A stretch of DNA of 64,000 bases from Gymnopus androsaceus JB14 (taxonomy: Eukaryota; Basidiomycota; Agaricomycetes; Agaricales; Omphalotaceae). Of the stretch, positions 33,507 through 45,207 are shown piece by piece; position 1 is the first letter of the stretch, and each line of letters starts with the position of its first letter. Made by a program: the position numbers and the translations under genes. Location of the stretch: the NCBI GenBank assembly GCA_009733575.1, contig ML769445.1:1-64000 (forward strand), in the 5' to 3' direction. The notes beneath the pieces are model-generated. The model did no database searches and was not told the DNA's origin. It saw nothing but the letters and a program-made list of their open reading frames with translations.

Positions 33507-34060
33507 GTGGTCGTTTCACTCATGTCGCTCTTCCCAGTCTTACTGGAATCAACCTGCTCCTAGGACCACAGCAGAATCACTCTCTCCTTCGCTTCCTTCC
33601 CCTGTGGGACGCGCTCTCTAAGGAAGCTGGTCTTCAAAGCGCCGCATGAGCTTTCGATTGAACGTAACGCGCGTGCAGAAGGAACCTATGCCTGGGTTAC
33701 TGTAGTGGCCCGACATACGAAACTGCTAAAAGTGTTCCCGGTCGATTCCTTCCTGACATAGGTTCGGATGCCGTCGGTATGAGTACAGTACCAGAAGTTG
33801 TTGCTGTGACTCTGAGGAAAGAAGGTATGAATGTACTCGTGTTAAGTCTGATCACGAACGCAGTAGTCATCCCTGAGGGCTACAAGAGTGTCCGTGAGGA
33901 GTTCGAGGCTAAGGTGAGTTGCTCTATATATACTGAGATATAAATCCCGACAACCAACGATCTTCTAGATTGCTTGTGAGCGAAGTAGTATCTCATGAGG
34001 AAGTTCTGGCCCGCGACCTCGTGAAGAGTCTAGTAGAAGGTTTTGGACCTACTTTAAACT
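33507..34060 (+). pseudogene. Purine nucleoside phosphorylase relic
   Basis: Three frames together spell the C-terminal half of a PNP: THVALPSLTGINLLLGPQ, then HELSIERNARAEGTYAWV, then SGPTYETAK, DIGSDAVGMSTVPEVV and MNVLVLSLITNAVV, with VSHEEVLA after an intron-like gtgagt...tctag near 33914-33968. SGPTYET and the MSTVPE motif are hallmarks of trimeric PNPs, which split purine nucleosides with phosphate. Stops at tga and taa near 33645-33670 and two frame changes show decay. The N-terminal half is not found upstream. Confidence 0.75.
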
Positions 34061-34466
34061 CTGCAGAAGTGCTACTGCAAATGATACAGGCTATTTCTCC
34101 CGCCCCCGAGTTTTGTAGAAAGCCACCATTCAAATATCACACATGCGAAACTTAGCTCTTGACTGCCAAGCCTCGAGCTCTGCGGAACAATTAACCGTGC
34201 CTGCAGGAACTCTCTCTCTTTTTCGAATTTCAATGCCGCCAAGCTCTCGTTTAAAGCGGCGCCAGCATGCCTTGTCCTATAAACTTTGTATAGAAGGCTC
34301 ACAGGCATATAAATTCTACAGTAAGTATAGTTGCCTTTCTCAAGGTCAATAGTGGCTGAACGCAGACTCCATAGTCATCTGAAAGCTGCACCGGGGATGC
34401 CTTTGCGTATATAAGTTGTTAGCTACTAACTTCAAATTAAGTCATACGATTGATCCCTCACTTTCG
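34061..34466. other. Upstream region of the copper radical oxidase
   Basis: About 400 bp without a gene. A short gcgtatataagttg (34405) is a plausible TATA box some 60 bp before the start codon at 34467. Confidence 0.4.
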
Positions 34467-36964
34467 ATGTATCAAATTCGTCTTCGAGCTTTGTCAACAC
34501 TCCTTCTCTTAGTTCCACTAGCTTTAGCCTCAGATCATGGTGTCAGCTCTCAGACCTTTGTCACTGGCCCGTGGTCTTTGGTTCAGCAAGGGTATACTGG
34601 TCTCCTGCCTTCCGATCCCAACACCGAACTAAATTCTTTTCTTTGCTCCTAGAACTACCGGAGTCAGTGGCATGCAGCTAGTCGTTGTCTCCGAAACCAG
34701 CGCAGTCATTTTCGACAAAGTGTCGGTACTCGTTTATCTTCCCTTGCCATTGTTGACCATAGTATGATTTATAGTGAACATAATCCTCTCATGGTAGACG
34801 GTCATATCGCTTGGAGCGCGGAGCTCAATATCAACACACAAAGTGTGCGCGCATTGAATCCTACGAGTAACACTTGGTGTGCTACTGGAAGTTTCATTGG
34901 CAACGGAACACTCGTCAGCACGGCAGGGAATCCTATAGTCATTACCGGTACAGTGAACTCATATCTATCTATGTGATATGATGTTTAAACTCACATTTAA
35001 GGCGCGAGTGGACTCCAAGCTGTTCGCCTGTTCACTCCATGCTCAGACCAGACGTGCGATATACTGGAGGACCCGACCCGGATCAGACTGACTTCTCCTC
35101 GATGGTATCCATCCTCGGTGTGAATAGTCCTTACCCTTGTGAGTCTACCGCTAAAAGCTATGATCATTACTCTAGGCCCGTATATCGGATGGCTCAATGA
35201 TCATCATTGGGTATGTAGTTGGATATCTTTTCTAAGCACCATCCTGATATCAACATAATCTTAGAGGCTCGATGCTTGGAGGGTAGTCTCAAGCAGAACC
35301 TCATGTCAATGCACCTAACCTCTTGTCTTTAGTTACATCAACAATGCCTCTGTGAACAATCCTACCTACGAGTTCTTCCCTCCGAAGAATATCAACGGCA
35401 AGCGTCCACTACCCTGATAGTGGCCCTCTTCTGACCAACTGAGCCACCTAGGTTTCAATGGGTTACAGATCCCGATGCAATTCCTTCATGAAACGCTTAA
35501 CGCCAACCAATTTCCTATTGTTAAGCAACTTCCAGACGATACACTTTTCATTGCGGCTAACCAGCAAGCAATGATTTTTGACTGGAAAACCAACACCGAG
35601 GTACTGCGGCTTCCCGATATTCCAAATGGCGTCCGCGTAACGTACATTCTTCTCCTTCTTATAACTTCAGGTCTTGCTAACTCTTTTCCTGCTTAATGAA
35701 GTTCTCCTTTCTCCGCTGGGTCTGTTCTTCTTCCCTTGACACCAGAAAACAATTATACCCCGGAAGTGATGATCTGCGGTGGGTCTACAATCTCGGATAC
35801 ACAAGACGTCAACACCGTCTCTGCTGAGACGCCTGCTAGCGCGCAATGTTCGAGGATGGTCTTGACGAGCGAGGGTATCGCTGCAGGATGGTCTATCGAG
35901 ACGATGCCTGTGCCCCGCATCATGACCGACCTCATACTACTTCCAGATGGTAGGATCATGATTGTTAACGGAGCCCAGACCGGAGTAGCTGGATATGCGG
36001 GCCCAGGAAGCGTAAGCAGTCTGAAATTTTGATCCCAGGCATATCGTATAACTGATATGCCTGTCCTATATGCTGTTTAGAAAGTGCTTAATACAGTAGG
36101 AAGCAGTTTTGCGGACAATCCTGCCTTTACACCTGTCATCTACGATCCTTCCGCTGCTACTGGAAGTCGTTTCTCTTCCGATGGCATTCCGGCATCTACT
36201 ATTGCTCGAATGTATCATTCCACGGCTACTTTGACTCCTAATGGCACTATTATGCTTGGTACGTCGACCGTGCCGCATAAAGGCGAGGCTAACTGGCTTG
36301 ATCAGCGGGGTCCAATCCCAATAATGATTTTACCGAAATGAATAGTACATTCAAGTATCCTACGGAATATCGGTGATTATCGTCTCCTTTCAAAGAATTC
36401 ACATCTTGACCCATTGTATCTTGAAGGTTGGAGTTCTACTCCCCGCCTTACATGTCACAACCTCGACCCTCGTACAGCGGATTGCCAGCGATAGTGGACT
36501 ACGGCTCAGTTTTCAGGTTATCAATCACATTGCCTTCTAATGCCAAGGATGTCTCTGGTATCCAGTTACAGAGTCACCTCTCCTTCGCCAACAAACTGAT
36601 TTTTCCTTTTAGTTGTTCTAATGGATTTCGGTTTCGCTACTCATGGCGTTCATATGGATCAACGATCAGTGAAGCTCGTCTCTGAACTTTCTCCTAGCAA
36701 GGAGACTATTACAGTGACCGGCCCACCAACCTCTGCGCTATACTCTCCTGGTCCTGCTTTCTTGTTCATAGTTACGGATGGTGGTGTACCAAGCTTTGGC
36801 CATAGAACTATCATCGGCACTGGCGCTTCGCCTCCAGTGAATGAAGGTGCCATTGCAAAGTAAGTTCCAACGTTCTGGAATGTGATCATGCTCATCTGCG
36901 AAATTAATCTAGTATGCTCAATAAAACTTCGGACCCGTCGGCAGAGCTGAGTCCAAGCACCTGA
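34467..36964 (+). CDS. glx: Secreted copper radical oxidase, glyoxal oxidase type (CAZy AA5_1)
   Basis: Glyoxal oxidases are secreted Cu-radical enzymes that oxidise small aldehydes and release H2O2, which feeds peroxidases in wood and litter decay. The start gives a signal peptide (LSTLLLLVPLALASDH). Thirteen short introns can be placed with the frame kept open to a TGA at 36962. Motifs in order: VEHNPLMVDG, WCATGSF (cross-linked Cys), SPRWYPSS (radical Tyr), DGSMIIIGGS, FPPKNING, CGGSTISD, PRIMTDLILLPDGRI, ARMYHSTATLTPNG (Tyr-His copper ligands), FATHGVHMDQR (His ligand) and GPPTSALYSPGPAFLF. All expected copper and radical residues are present. One intron (35398-35451) uses a GC donor. No frame breaks. 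The exact substrate is not determined by sequence. Confidence 0.9.
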
Positions 36965-37877
36965 AGCACATGAATAGTTATTCGGACTGTCGTATCGTAT
37001 ACTTTGAAGGGACCACCGCAGTGTACAGTACGTTGCTTAAGTGTATTCAAACCAAGTTCATACGCAACAGGGTGAAATAACAATGAACATGAACATGGCA
37101 GTGAAGCCCCGCCTTCGGAATTTGAACCCCAGCGTTGAGCAAGCTGCAACACCTGCCAGTCCTTATTACGCGACTACAGGATGGCGTGATCGGTACGCTC
37201 AGGTGCCCATGGCATCTAGAGAGCAATTCCACGACTCTCCATATTGGCCAATCATTGAATAAATATTATTATGACTTGTTCGACCTAATATGATTTCGTA
37301 ACGCGTAACAAAGCTTGAATTTCGAAAATATATATATAAGGAAATTGAACACATACCTATCTGAAATCAAGGCATGACGCTCACCAACCCGTGAACATAC
37401 AGTAGTAAGGACACAGTCGGTGACTCGGAGATAATCTCCGGAAAAAACACTGAAGTTATTCACTTAAGGAATCATTAATCGTTGCTTACAGACAACCGAA
37501 TACAGCCTTGACGAACATGTGCAACGCCAGCATGAGAGCGGGCCAGCGGGGCGATTACCACTTGAGTACTATGCCAAAAGGGCAGACATTTATCATCGAG
37601 AGTCTATACTTAGTATTAGTATGATATTAATTTGTAGTATTACAATTGTGTATTTACACTTTGAAACCAACACTACTATGCCAGTGAAGAAATTTACACC
37701 TCTTCGACTGCTCTGGGTTTAACCTCTACGTCAGTAGTAGGCACCAGCGAGCCAGCATCCTTCCGAACTCTATCCGAGTTCAAGTCAATGTATTGGTGTA
37801 CAGTCGTCGTAATGCCAACCTTCGACAAAAGAGAGACTCAGCGAATACAGAAATAATAAACGATTATGTACTATAAC
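36965..37877. other. Intergenic with DUF6534 gene debris
   Basis: No intact gene. 37390-37455 resembles part of the neighbouring membrane-protein exon at 38636-38700 (cagtcggt...gataatct..gg/ag aaa..aacactgaa), so this is probably a remnant of a tandem copy. The direct repeat at 37456-37574 follows it. Confidence 0.45.
37456..37574 (+). repeat. Direct repeat, left copy
   Basis: About 119 bp shared with 39446-39559 (ttattcacttaaggaatcat, ccagcatgagagcggg, cgattaccacttgagta). The pair flanks the DUF6534-like gene in the same orientation, suggesting a tandem duplication of about 2 kb. Confidence 0.8.
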
Positions 37878-39205
37878 TCATACCGATATTGTCTGAGCAT
37901 TAGCGTGAGGTTGGAACCGTATCGGAGTGATTATCGAAGCATGGGGATTGTCGTTCAGGATATTACGATATTCGTCACGGGCAAGTAAAGTCGCCAGTAC
38001 CGTTATCGTATAAATTCGGCTCATAGAGAATTGAGGGAGAAGGCTAAAAGTGGTATAGCGAGTATAATCTTGAGCCTCCAAAGTGAATTAATTATTGGTA
38101 TAGCTCACTAGTACGCTGCGTTTTGCAGAGGTAACCACTACAAAAGCCGTTCATTCATGACCCAGGGTCGAACAAGTACTTGCACTCACCAGAAAAAGAT
38201 TAAGGGAAGCAACAATAGCAGTCATTCCACTGGTTTCCATGGACTTTATGACCATGCGCGTGATAACTGCGAATAGGGTCTGAGCAAAGAATCGCCTTTC
38301 CAGATCAAAATGCTCACCCATGTTTGTACTCTTATAATGCGTCCTAGATTTGAGGAGGTGGACTATAAGAACAGTTGCAATGCTAACATCTGCAAGAGGA
38401 GTCTACATAAAATATCGTCAAATTCGACTAAGAATAATTCTGAAAATCAAGCATTACCGAAACGAGCCACAAAATGACTGGTGTTCTAAATCTACCGATA
38501 GACTCGAATGTTTTGTCCTTGAAAAGCGAAGCAGACACGCTGTAGGGAGTGCATGAAAGAAACATTAACAACCAATGTTGATCTTCCGAGGATGCGACAT
38601 ACGCTAAACCCTCTATAAGAGAAAATAGAACCACTAGTAGGGACGCAGTCGGTAAGATAATCTTCAGAAACAACACTGAAAGCAAATACCGAGCGTTAAG
38701 CAGGCAGTTATCAATTTTGACTTGATCATTCGATGACATCTATTCGGAGAGAGATTGAGAATCTGAAGTGTCCATTTTCAATGAAAGCACCAACCGGACG
38801 AGGAAAAACATATGAGCAAGGAAACCCACGACAGCAGTAAATCCGGGCTCGATCCAGAACGTCCATGCTTGTAAATTATAAAACTCGTATTCGCCATAGA
38901 ATAACACTGCTGAACGATAAAGAACATGACTAGGAAAATCCAAGTAAGTATCAGACGCATGGCGCATTTGCAACAATCAAGAGAGTAACATACAAGTCGG
39001 TGCCCCCCAATAGTAGATTGAACGCTAGCAAAAGTGTAACCACAGTCTTGTTGAATATTGAATCTTCTAGAAAATGATAGCGGTAATAATCCACCATTTG
39101 GGCCAAGATGAAGCCCAGAAAGAGTTGCTGAATCCATATTCCAGACACCATCGCCCCGAAAGTGGCATTGATCATTTCCTGTGGTGGGTTTGCAATGGAG
39201 GGCAT
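37878..39205 (-). CDS. DUF6534-like multi-pass membrane protein, possibly frameshifted
   Basis: On the minus strand, exons encode a first part with NATFGAMVSGIWIQQLFLG, YYRYHFLED and LLLAFNLLLGGTD, then AWTFWIEPGFTAVVGFLAHM, then YLLSVLFLKIILPTASLLVV, then a DVSIATVLIVHLLKSR block, a FAVITRMVIKSMETSGMTA block and FSMSRIYTITVLATLLARD. This series of hydrophobic helices and the order of motifs match the seven-helix DUF6534 family that is expanded in Agaricomycetes; its function is unknown. Introns of about 55 bp join most blocks in frame. The join before DVSIATVL needs a one-base shift, so the gene may be broken or the sequence slightly wrong. Boundaries are approximate. Confidence 0.5.
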
Positions 39206-39445
39206 GTTTCCTCAGGCTGCTCAAGTACGAGAATAAGAATGGGCTGCGACTTTGAAGTAATCGGGCTTTTTCAGGAAAATGGTATGTATAGCCCATAGTA
39301 CTTGTCCAGTAGGTAGTTAAGATGGAGCTTGTCACCAATCCCCCATTATTCCGGTCCTCGCAGCGTTTCGCAAATGTATGCAATCTATGTAAATGTGTCG
39401 GTAAAAAATATGTGCTTCAGTAGTATTCAAAACTGTCACTAGCAT

Positions 39446-39559
39446 TTATTCACTTAAGGAATCATTAATTGTTGCTTACCGATAGTTGAATACATTCTTG
39501 ACGAACAACGCCAGCATGAGAGCGGGCTAGCGGCGCGATTACCACTTGAGTATTATACC
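39446..39559 (+). repeat. Direct repeat, right copy
   Basis: Partner of 37456-37574, about 90 percent identical by eye with a few small deletions. It sits upstream of the DUF6534-like gene. Confidence 0.8.
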
Positions 39560-39589
39560 ATTAAATAAACCACTGATTCTACACCCTTC

Positions 39590-40030
39590 CAGGTAAATTA
39601 CTAAGTTAATAATCATTCTGACACGTTCTTCCCAGTTCAATGGTATCGTCGTATTCAACCCTACACCACCCGTCGATCCACAACTCGGGAACGATCCCCA
39701 GGTAATAATCATCTTCTCTTCTGACGCCTTCCTCAGGTTGATATTGATTCTGTTAACCATGATACTCGAGATCCTGAAAGAGACTACATCAATGGGTTGC
39801 GATAAATTGGATTGAAAGCACTGACATCATCGCTGCATGAATCGCAATCCCAGTCACCACAGTACGGATAATAAGAAGACTAAGCAATATAACAGTCCGT
39901 CCTTCTGGATGAGCTTCAATAACGGCATGAGCTGTAGGGACTGCCTGATGACCATGTACGCGATCGTGAGCACCGCCAGTCCATCGCACACGATGAGTAA
40001 ACAGAGAAATGTCTCTCCGAAAGGGATTCT
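39590..40030 (-). pseudogene. C-terminal relic of a DUF6533-like membrane protein
   Basis: Minus-strand frames show VCDGLAVLTIAYMVIRQS, then LKLIQKDGLLYCLVFLLSVL, then RISSIMVNRININLRKASE. This order (helix, LxxRDGxLYF helix, short RxxxNLR end) is typical of the C-terminus of DUF6533 proteins in mushroom genomes. A stop and a frame change separate the second and third parts, and no N-terminal half is present upstream before the next gene. It is a fragment. Confidence 0.45.
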
Positions 40031-40077
40031 ACGCAGTGGGATGAATCAATGGAATAAGTGTATGATAGACTAAACAG

Positions 40078-40971
40078 TTATGATTCCTCCGATTCTACGC
40101 TTGAAGCGGGGCTACTAGCATGACTACTCTGCAAAGTCTGCGCATTCAAACTGGCAGCCGCCGCGAGGTTATCATGCAAAGTTTGCACCGCTTGCAAGTC
40201 GTTGGGCGTTATAGTAGCATAAAACTGTCGTTGCAAGTGATCCCACAAAACCCCTTCTCCGGAAGCGTAAACAATCCCACTGCACTTTGCATTTTCGCCG
40301 CACTTTCCATCTACTCCATCCTTGATCTCGAAATCAAACCTTTGATACACAGGAAGCCATTGGGTTAGGCAGTTGCTGTTCGCTGCTAAATCGACCCCCA
40401 GCGTGCCTTGGTGGGGGAGAGCAATGGCACCTGTATGGGGATGTGGGTTGGTCGCAGCGCCGGTAAGGAATGTTCTGATCTTTCCTGCGACAGTGGATCG
40501 TTGACCGCCGTTGCATTCCGTACGGTGGATATCAATCATGGGTCTATTTGTCGAGTGGTGGTACGCTTGGACTTCGGTAGTGTACTGCTCAACGGTCCAA
40601 AAGGTGAAGATGATTTTCGAGTTGACGTCCTTTTTATGGTCCGAGGGAAAAGGGCCAGCTTGCTGTTTGGCTGGGGCGGTTTTGAGTACAGCTCCGGGAC
40701 CGACGGACTTTACATGGCCTGCAGCTACTTTGGGCGATGACGGGGATGACGACGGGGGTGAAGGTAGTTGGAGGGTGTCTGCTCGGGGGCTCCTCGCCGA
40801 GAGACTGAGAAGGAAGTTCGAGCAGTCGATATCCTGAACATGGTTAGGCCAAGGATTGTACTTACTTAGTTGAGTTGATATACTCACCACGATCGGAGCC
40901 GCGCACACATCTACAATTGACGCAAGACTGAAAGCTGCCGCTATAGTATTAGACAAGTAGTTCAATCGCAT
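40078..40971 (-). CDS. Predicted secreted protein of unknown function
   Basis: The first ATG in frame is at 40971 and gives MRLNYLSNTIAAAFSLASIV followed by DVCAAP, a plausible signal peptide. A 54-bp stretch (gtgagtat to catgttcag, about 40833-40889) looks like an intron; because its length is a multiple of three the frame is open either way, and splicing would join APIV to DIDCSNFLL. The mature part has a Ser/Pro-rich region, then KIIFTFWTVEQYTTEV, NSNCLTQWLPVYQRFDFE and a C-terminal Ala/Ser-rich tail. Four cysteines in the second half could form disulfides. I do not recognise the family. Confidence 0.6.
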   Translation of the reverse strand: MRLNYLSNTIAAAFSLASIVDVCAAPIVVSISTQLSKYNPWPNHVQDIDCSNFLLSLSARSPRADTLQLPSPPSSSPSSPKVAAGHVKSVGPGAVLKTAPAKQQAGPFPSDHKKDVNSKIIFTFWTVEQYTTEVQAYHHSTNRPMIDIHRTECNGGQRSTVAGKIRTFLTGAATNPHPHTGAIALPHQGTLGVDLAANSNCLTQWLPVYQRFDFEIKDGVDGKCGENAKCSGIVYASGEGVLWDHLQRQFYATITPNDLQAVQTLHDNLAAAASLNAQTLQSSHASSPASSVESEES

Positions 40972-42401
40972 TGAACCTATATTGTATCGGTTAATCAAAT
41001 CATGAATCTGTGGAGAGTTGAATTCTTGAACTCACTATTATTTATTTAAGAAGATCTATAGGCGAAAGTGCACAAGGACCTCGACCAGCGAGTTGGGAAG
41101 GGGAATGGGCTGCATCACCTGCTTTTATGTGAAAAATCTGAGCACTGCTTCGCTGAGGAGCAAAGCTCTGTGCCCAGCCTCTCTGGAAGGAAGGAAGGAA
41201 GGAAGTATTACACGGCTATACATTGCAAAGTAATAGCCGCACGTGAGGGCGCTTTGACCATGACAATGAACTCATTCAACTTAAACTCAACATTCAACTT
41301 GTTCTTAAATGCCAGATCCCAGAAACATATTCAAGAGTCGGTACAAGAAGCAAACGTGAGCGAAAATCTTCTGTAGGTATATCCAACTTGACCAAGAACC
41401 CCCCGCATTCAGACGAACGTATTCCTATGGAAAAGTGCCCGGAATCGAAGTTGGGACGATATTGAAAAGTAGAAAAGAATGTAGTGACCTAGGGTGAGTC
41501 TGTCTGCTATAAACTTTGTATGAGTGCCCAAGTTGATTTGCTGCAGGCTTCATGGACCCACACAGGTGCGAGCGGTTCATTTCTGGCGGACAGAATTCGC
41601 ATTTACATTTATTAGGCTGGTATCCATGGAAATGCAGTTCATGGTGCTTATTCCGTTGTGCTGTGCGTGGAAGAATACACAGAGATCGGTTCAACGCTGA
41701 ATGAAACTAATCACAGATCGGGCGGGTACGAGGACGATGAAGATAATGGAGAAAGTTTGTAAGTCTGCGCGAGAGTGCTTCGATATTCGCTGACCCTTAG
41801 ATTTTGCCCAGTTGGTATACGGGAGAAGGCGAGAAATCTTCTATGACATTCGCTTTGTGTTTTATAATATCGGTTAGGTGGTCGCAAGGACGGCGGTGGG
41901 CCTCAGGTCGAGGATCAAAGCTGGAAGAACAAAAACAATAAAAGCTTGAAAGTATGTCGGAAAAAAGCTTTCTATTCGTCTAGACGATGCTAAACTTCTC
42001 TCTAGAACAGCTGTGGACTAGATAAACAGTTGATTCGAGTTATTCGCGGCCACACCTTACAATCCCCTTATGCACCCAGTCACGGTTATCGTTATGACGG
42101 TCTTTATCGTGTTACTCAAGTACCCATATATCATTTTTCGCTGTCGATATTGCTCATCGCGTTACAAACAGGCCAAGCAAGTGAGAGGAAAATCAGGATA
42201 TCTTTTATGCAAGTTTTTTTTTCAGGTTAATAATATTTCGGTCACCCGGCAGCGATACATACTCATTACTCATCTTAGCGAAAACCTAATCAACCTCCCC
42301 TCCCAGAACCGACTTCAATAACAAGGTCGGAGAAATTGAAGCAGAACATTCCCTCTCATTATAGTGCTAGCTCATCTGACTCGGAGGATGAAGCTCCCAC
42401 T
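40972..42401. other. Intergenic, nothing recognised
   Basis: About 1.4 kb. A small ggaagg tandem lies near 41188-41203. 41260-41305 has an aactcattcaacttaaactc-type repetition. Acceptor-like tctcattatag at 42354-42364 may end an intron in the 5' part of the following gene. Confidence 0.35.
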
Positions 42402-43733
42402 ATGGTCATCGAATCAACCTCGAAGCGAACCGACACTCCCGACAGTCAGAGTACACGCGTCCACACGCCCTTAGCAAGTACTTCCAAAACCAGAATACCG
42501 GAGACGGAGTTTATCGAAGTCGAGGATAGTGCCGATGATGATAATCTATTCTCTGGCGCAGATAGCGAAAAAGAGAGTGAGCAGGAAGAACAGGAAGCAT
42601 CGGATGAAGTGCCCTCGTCTTCTCATCAACCTCCTTCTCCATCTCTCGTCGCCTTGGGAAAGCGAAAACGCTTCTTGACACCCATCTCAATATCTAGCGA
42701 TGAAGAGGACTTCCCTTTGAAACCTCCCAAACGTAAAAAAGCACAGGGAGTTGTTGCTTCTTCGAGTCTTGGCCCTTCTTCGGACGTAGAATCGGTCGAT
42801 CTCATTTCACAGTTTAGCGATGACGAGGGTGGAAAAGCGCGGAGTCGTTCTCCTCGTGCTACGCGAAAACCATCCACTAGTTCCAGGAGGTCACTTCCTA
42901 TGTCTCTTGTATCAGTGACGAGAGCGAAGGTGACCTCTCCGCACTCAGAGGAGATAGCCCCACCTGAAATGGGTTCACGAGCTCGCCTATCTCCCCCCAA
43001 CACTCGACAATCTAACTCACCCGCACCACATCTCACTCCCGCTATTCCAGCTCAAGTGCCAGTGGCAGCATCACGTCCGAAACCACTTCTATCCATTCTA
43101 CAGAAACCAATTCCTTCCGAGCCCACTTCCCCTGAGGGTGAATTGGCTGATACTATCTCCAGAGCATATTTGCCTGTGCCGAAGTCTCTACCAAAATCAC
43201 GGCCAAACCCTGCTGGTATTCATCCTGCACCTTCTTCAACCTCTTCTTCGACTCCCGTTGCTCCAGTCCAGCGGCAGCCCGAGTCTCCGCGGTCCACCGG
43301 TCGGATTGCAGATCTCACGAACACCGCACAATCACATCAGCCAGAGCCTCAGCGTCCTCCTGCTATCAATCCTGCCCCATCTACTTTTGTCTCTCCTTCG
43401 ATTCCTGCTGCTTCAGTACAACGGCAGTCCAAGCCTATGCGGTCCATCGATTTTTCATCTGGCTCTTCTTCGACTGAGCATCAGCCAGAGCTCGCACCTT
43501 TCAATTCCATGTCTGTTTCGATTCCTGCTTCGGGTCCGGGTCCAGTCCAACAGCAACCAAAGTCTATGCAGTCTACAACTGGTGGATTTTCCGTTCCGGC
43601 TCTTACAGGCGCCAAACAGAGGCGGCAGCCTGAACCAGACCGGATCCAGGTCCAGGTAGAGCATCGAGTTCAGGTTCAGGCTCGGCCTGAGTGCCAGCTA
43701 AATTTGACTGGAATGCATTGTTGCAAGATCTAA
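42402..43733 (+). CDS. Disordered Ser/Pro-rich, probably nuclear protein
   Basis: The frame is open from about 42336 to the TAA/TAG at 43731, with the first in-frame ATG at 42402; an upstream exon joined at the acceptor near 42364 is possible and would add an acidic SSSDSEDEAP start. The protein is low complexity: acidic patches (EVEDSADDDN, EKESEQEEQE), basic clusters (LGKRKRF, PPKRKKAQG) that could be nuclear signals, SSDEE casein-kinase-like sites, and Pro/Gln/Ser repeats with four diverged copies of a VQRQPESPRS-like unit. No folded domain is recognised and no function is proposed. Confidence 0.6.
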   Translation: MVIESTSKRTDTPDSQSTRVHTPLASTSKTRIPETEFIEVEDSADDDNLFSGADSEKESEQEEQEASDEVPSSSHQPPSPSLVALGKRKRFLTPISISSDEEDFPLKPPKRKKAQGVVASSSLGPSSDVESVDLISQFSDDEGGKARSRSPRATRKPSTSSRRSLPMSLVSVTRAKVTSPHSEEIAPPEMGSRARLSPPNTRQSNSPAPHLTPAIPAQVPVAASRPKPLLSILQKPIPSEPTSPEGELADTISRAYLPVPKSLPKSRPNPAGIHPAPSSTSSSTPVAPVQRQPESPRSTGRIADLTNTAQSHQPEPQRPPAINPAPSTFVSPSIPAASVQRQSKPMRSIDFSSGSSSTEHQPELAPFNSMSVSIPASGPGPVQQQPKSMQSTTGGFSVPALTGAKQRRQPEPDRIQVQVEHRVQVQARPECQLNLTGMHCCKI

Positions 43734-44084
43734 CAAGAATTAATGCGGAGGAGTTTGGGGAGATGTAAAGTTAATAGGTGTACATATGTGCCCTGTGTGT
43801 TGTCATTTGTCGGATGTACTCGGACTGTATTCTTGAATTCAACTGTAGCTCGTATGTTACTATTACTACTAGTACCATGTACATATCCACCGTGCCACGG
43901 CTTTAGTTTGTAAAAGCGCCGCCATCTGTATCGAAGTCGTTCACTTTCGTTTCGAGATGACTAGTTTTTCTGTTTCAAGTTGCGTAAATCCTGCTTTGCC
44001 CTTTCGCCACCCGGCATTTGTTTCTTCTTACTTTGACCATCATCATGGGCCCTACCAAACGACCTAAACACTCATGAACCTCGT
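43734..44084. other. 3' flank, nothing recognised
   Basis: AT-rich downstream sequence of the disordered-protein gene. Nothing else was seen. Confidence 0.4.
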
Positions 44085-44580
44085 TCTCGATAACCTCTAC
44101 TCCGATAAAGCTACTCTCCGGGACTGTGCACTTGTTGGGTTTCTGCTTCTCAGCTTCTCAGCGGGGCATTTTTCAACGTATCGTTCTCGAATCACCGAGT
44201 CATTGGAAAGTCGGTGAAACTTCGTGGCTCTTGAAGCCAACAGTCGACTTGTTGCATTACTGGACGAAAATCCTCGTCTGATTTCCTATATCCGGTCGGT
44301 GGAACTACAGTACGCGAGTTTGGCGTATGGGTAGCCGAAGGATGAGCCGATAAACAATTCCACGGCTGAAATTGTCCTTCGGCTTTCCAACGTAGAGGAG
44401 CTATCGTTTCACCTTGTTAAATGGTCCAACCTACTGACGCTAATACTGCCTCAGAGTCAGCTTGGTATCACGCCTGCTTCCCACAAACTCTCAATTCATC
44501 TAAGCGGTACCTTCAAATCAAAAACCAACCAGCCAGCTAATCTCGTCGACGATCGACCTTATGCCTAATTTTTCCATCGA
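44085..44580 (+). pseudogene. F-box/LRR-type protein relic
   Basis: Plus-strand fragments read DCALVGFLLLSFSAGHFSTY, then ALLDENPRLISYIRSVELQY, then AEIVLRLSNVEELSFHLVKW. The pattern (loss of an early sorting helix, then LxxxPxLxxYIRxLxL and LxxVExLxL) is that of the large F-box family in Agaricomycetes. Stop codons fall after SLESR and after YASLAYG. No start with an F-box is preserved. Confidence 0.45.
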
Positions 44581-45207
44581 TGCCAATGGTGAACCGCTGC
44601 CTACTGGTGTATTTACGCCCGGACTGTGCATTTTATCATTTTCGTACTTTAGACCACAAGATCACACGTCGAGAGCTTTTAGCTCATTGATCTATGAGCT
44701 CGCCGGATTCGAGAATGTTAGCGAGGCTTAGGCGTTATGGAAATCATATCTTCGACTCAACCCGCTACTAAAAAGAGGTCTGTTGAACATTGGGACCCGA
44801 CGAATAGCAGGCGAGAGTATATTTTCAACTATGGAGATTTTGACGAGTTTAGCACCTATTTAGGCCTGAGCGCTGATTCTCCCTGTCGTATTGCTCGGGT
44901 TCCTCCTTTTAGTGTAGTCCGGGAGCGAAGACGGAGTTAGAAGGATGGAGTCAGAGCTCGAGGGCTTCCTCAAACCTAGTAATCGAGGTCATTGCAAAAA
45001 TACCATATAGAAAAGCACAGAGAACCAAGCGCTAGTATCGTGCACCTTCAAAGGCTGGTGCATGAGGTAGAGGTGATAATAATCTCGGAAGTGAATGCGC
45101 ACTTAGTCTGCTTTCTTACCTCTGTCATTGACTATTGAGTACTTATAAACACGTAGGAGCACGTAGCGGTCTTTATTGGTGTACTTACTACTTAGTACTA
45201 CGTGCCA
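44581..45207. other. Intergenic, nothing recognised
   Basis: A short open frame (44737-44940) encoding an FNYGDFDEFSTYLGL stretch is present but matches nothing I know and may belong to the preceding relic. Confidence 0.3.

Noticed and set aside
38778..39383. Minus-strand open frame of about 200 codons over the DUF6534-like gene
   Set aside because: It is a different frame from the hydrophobic-helix exons and has no membrane pattern or known motif.
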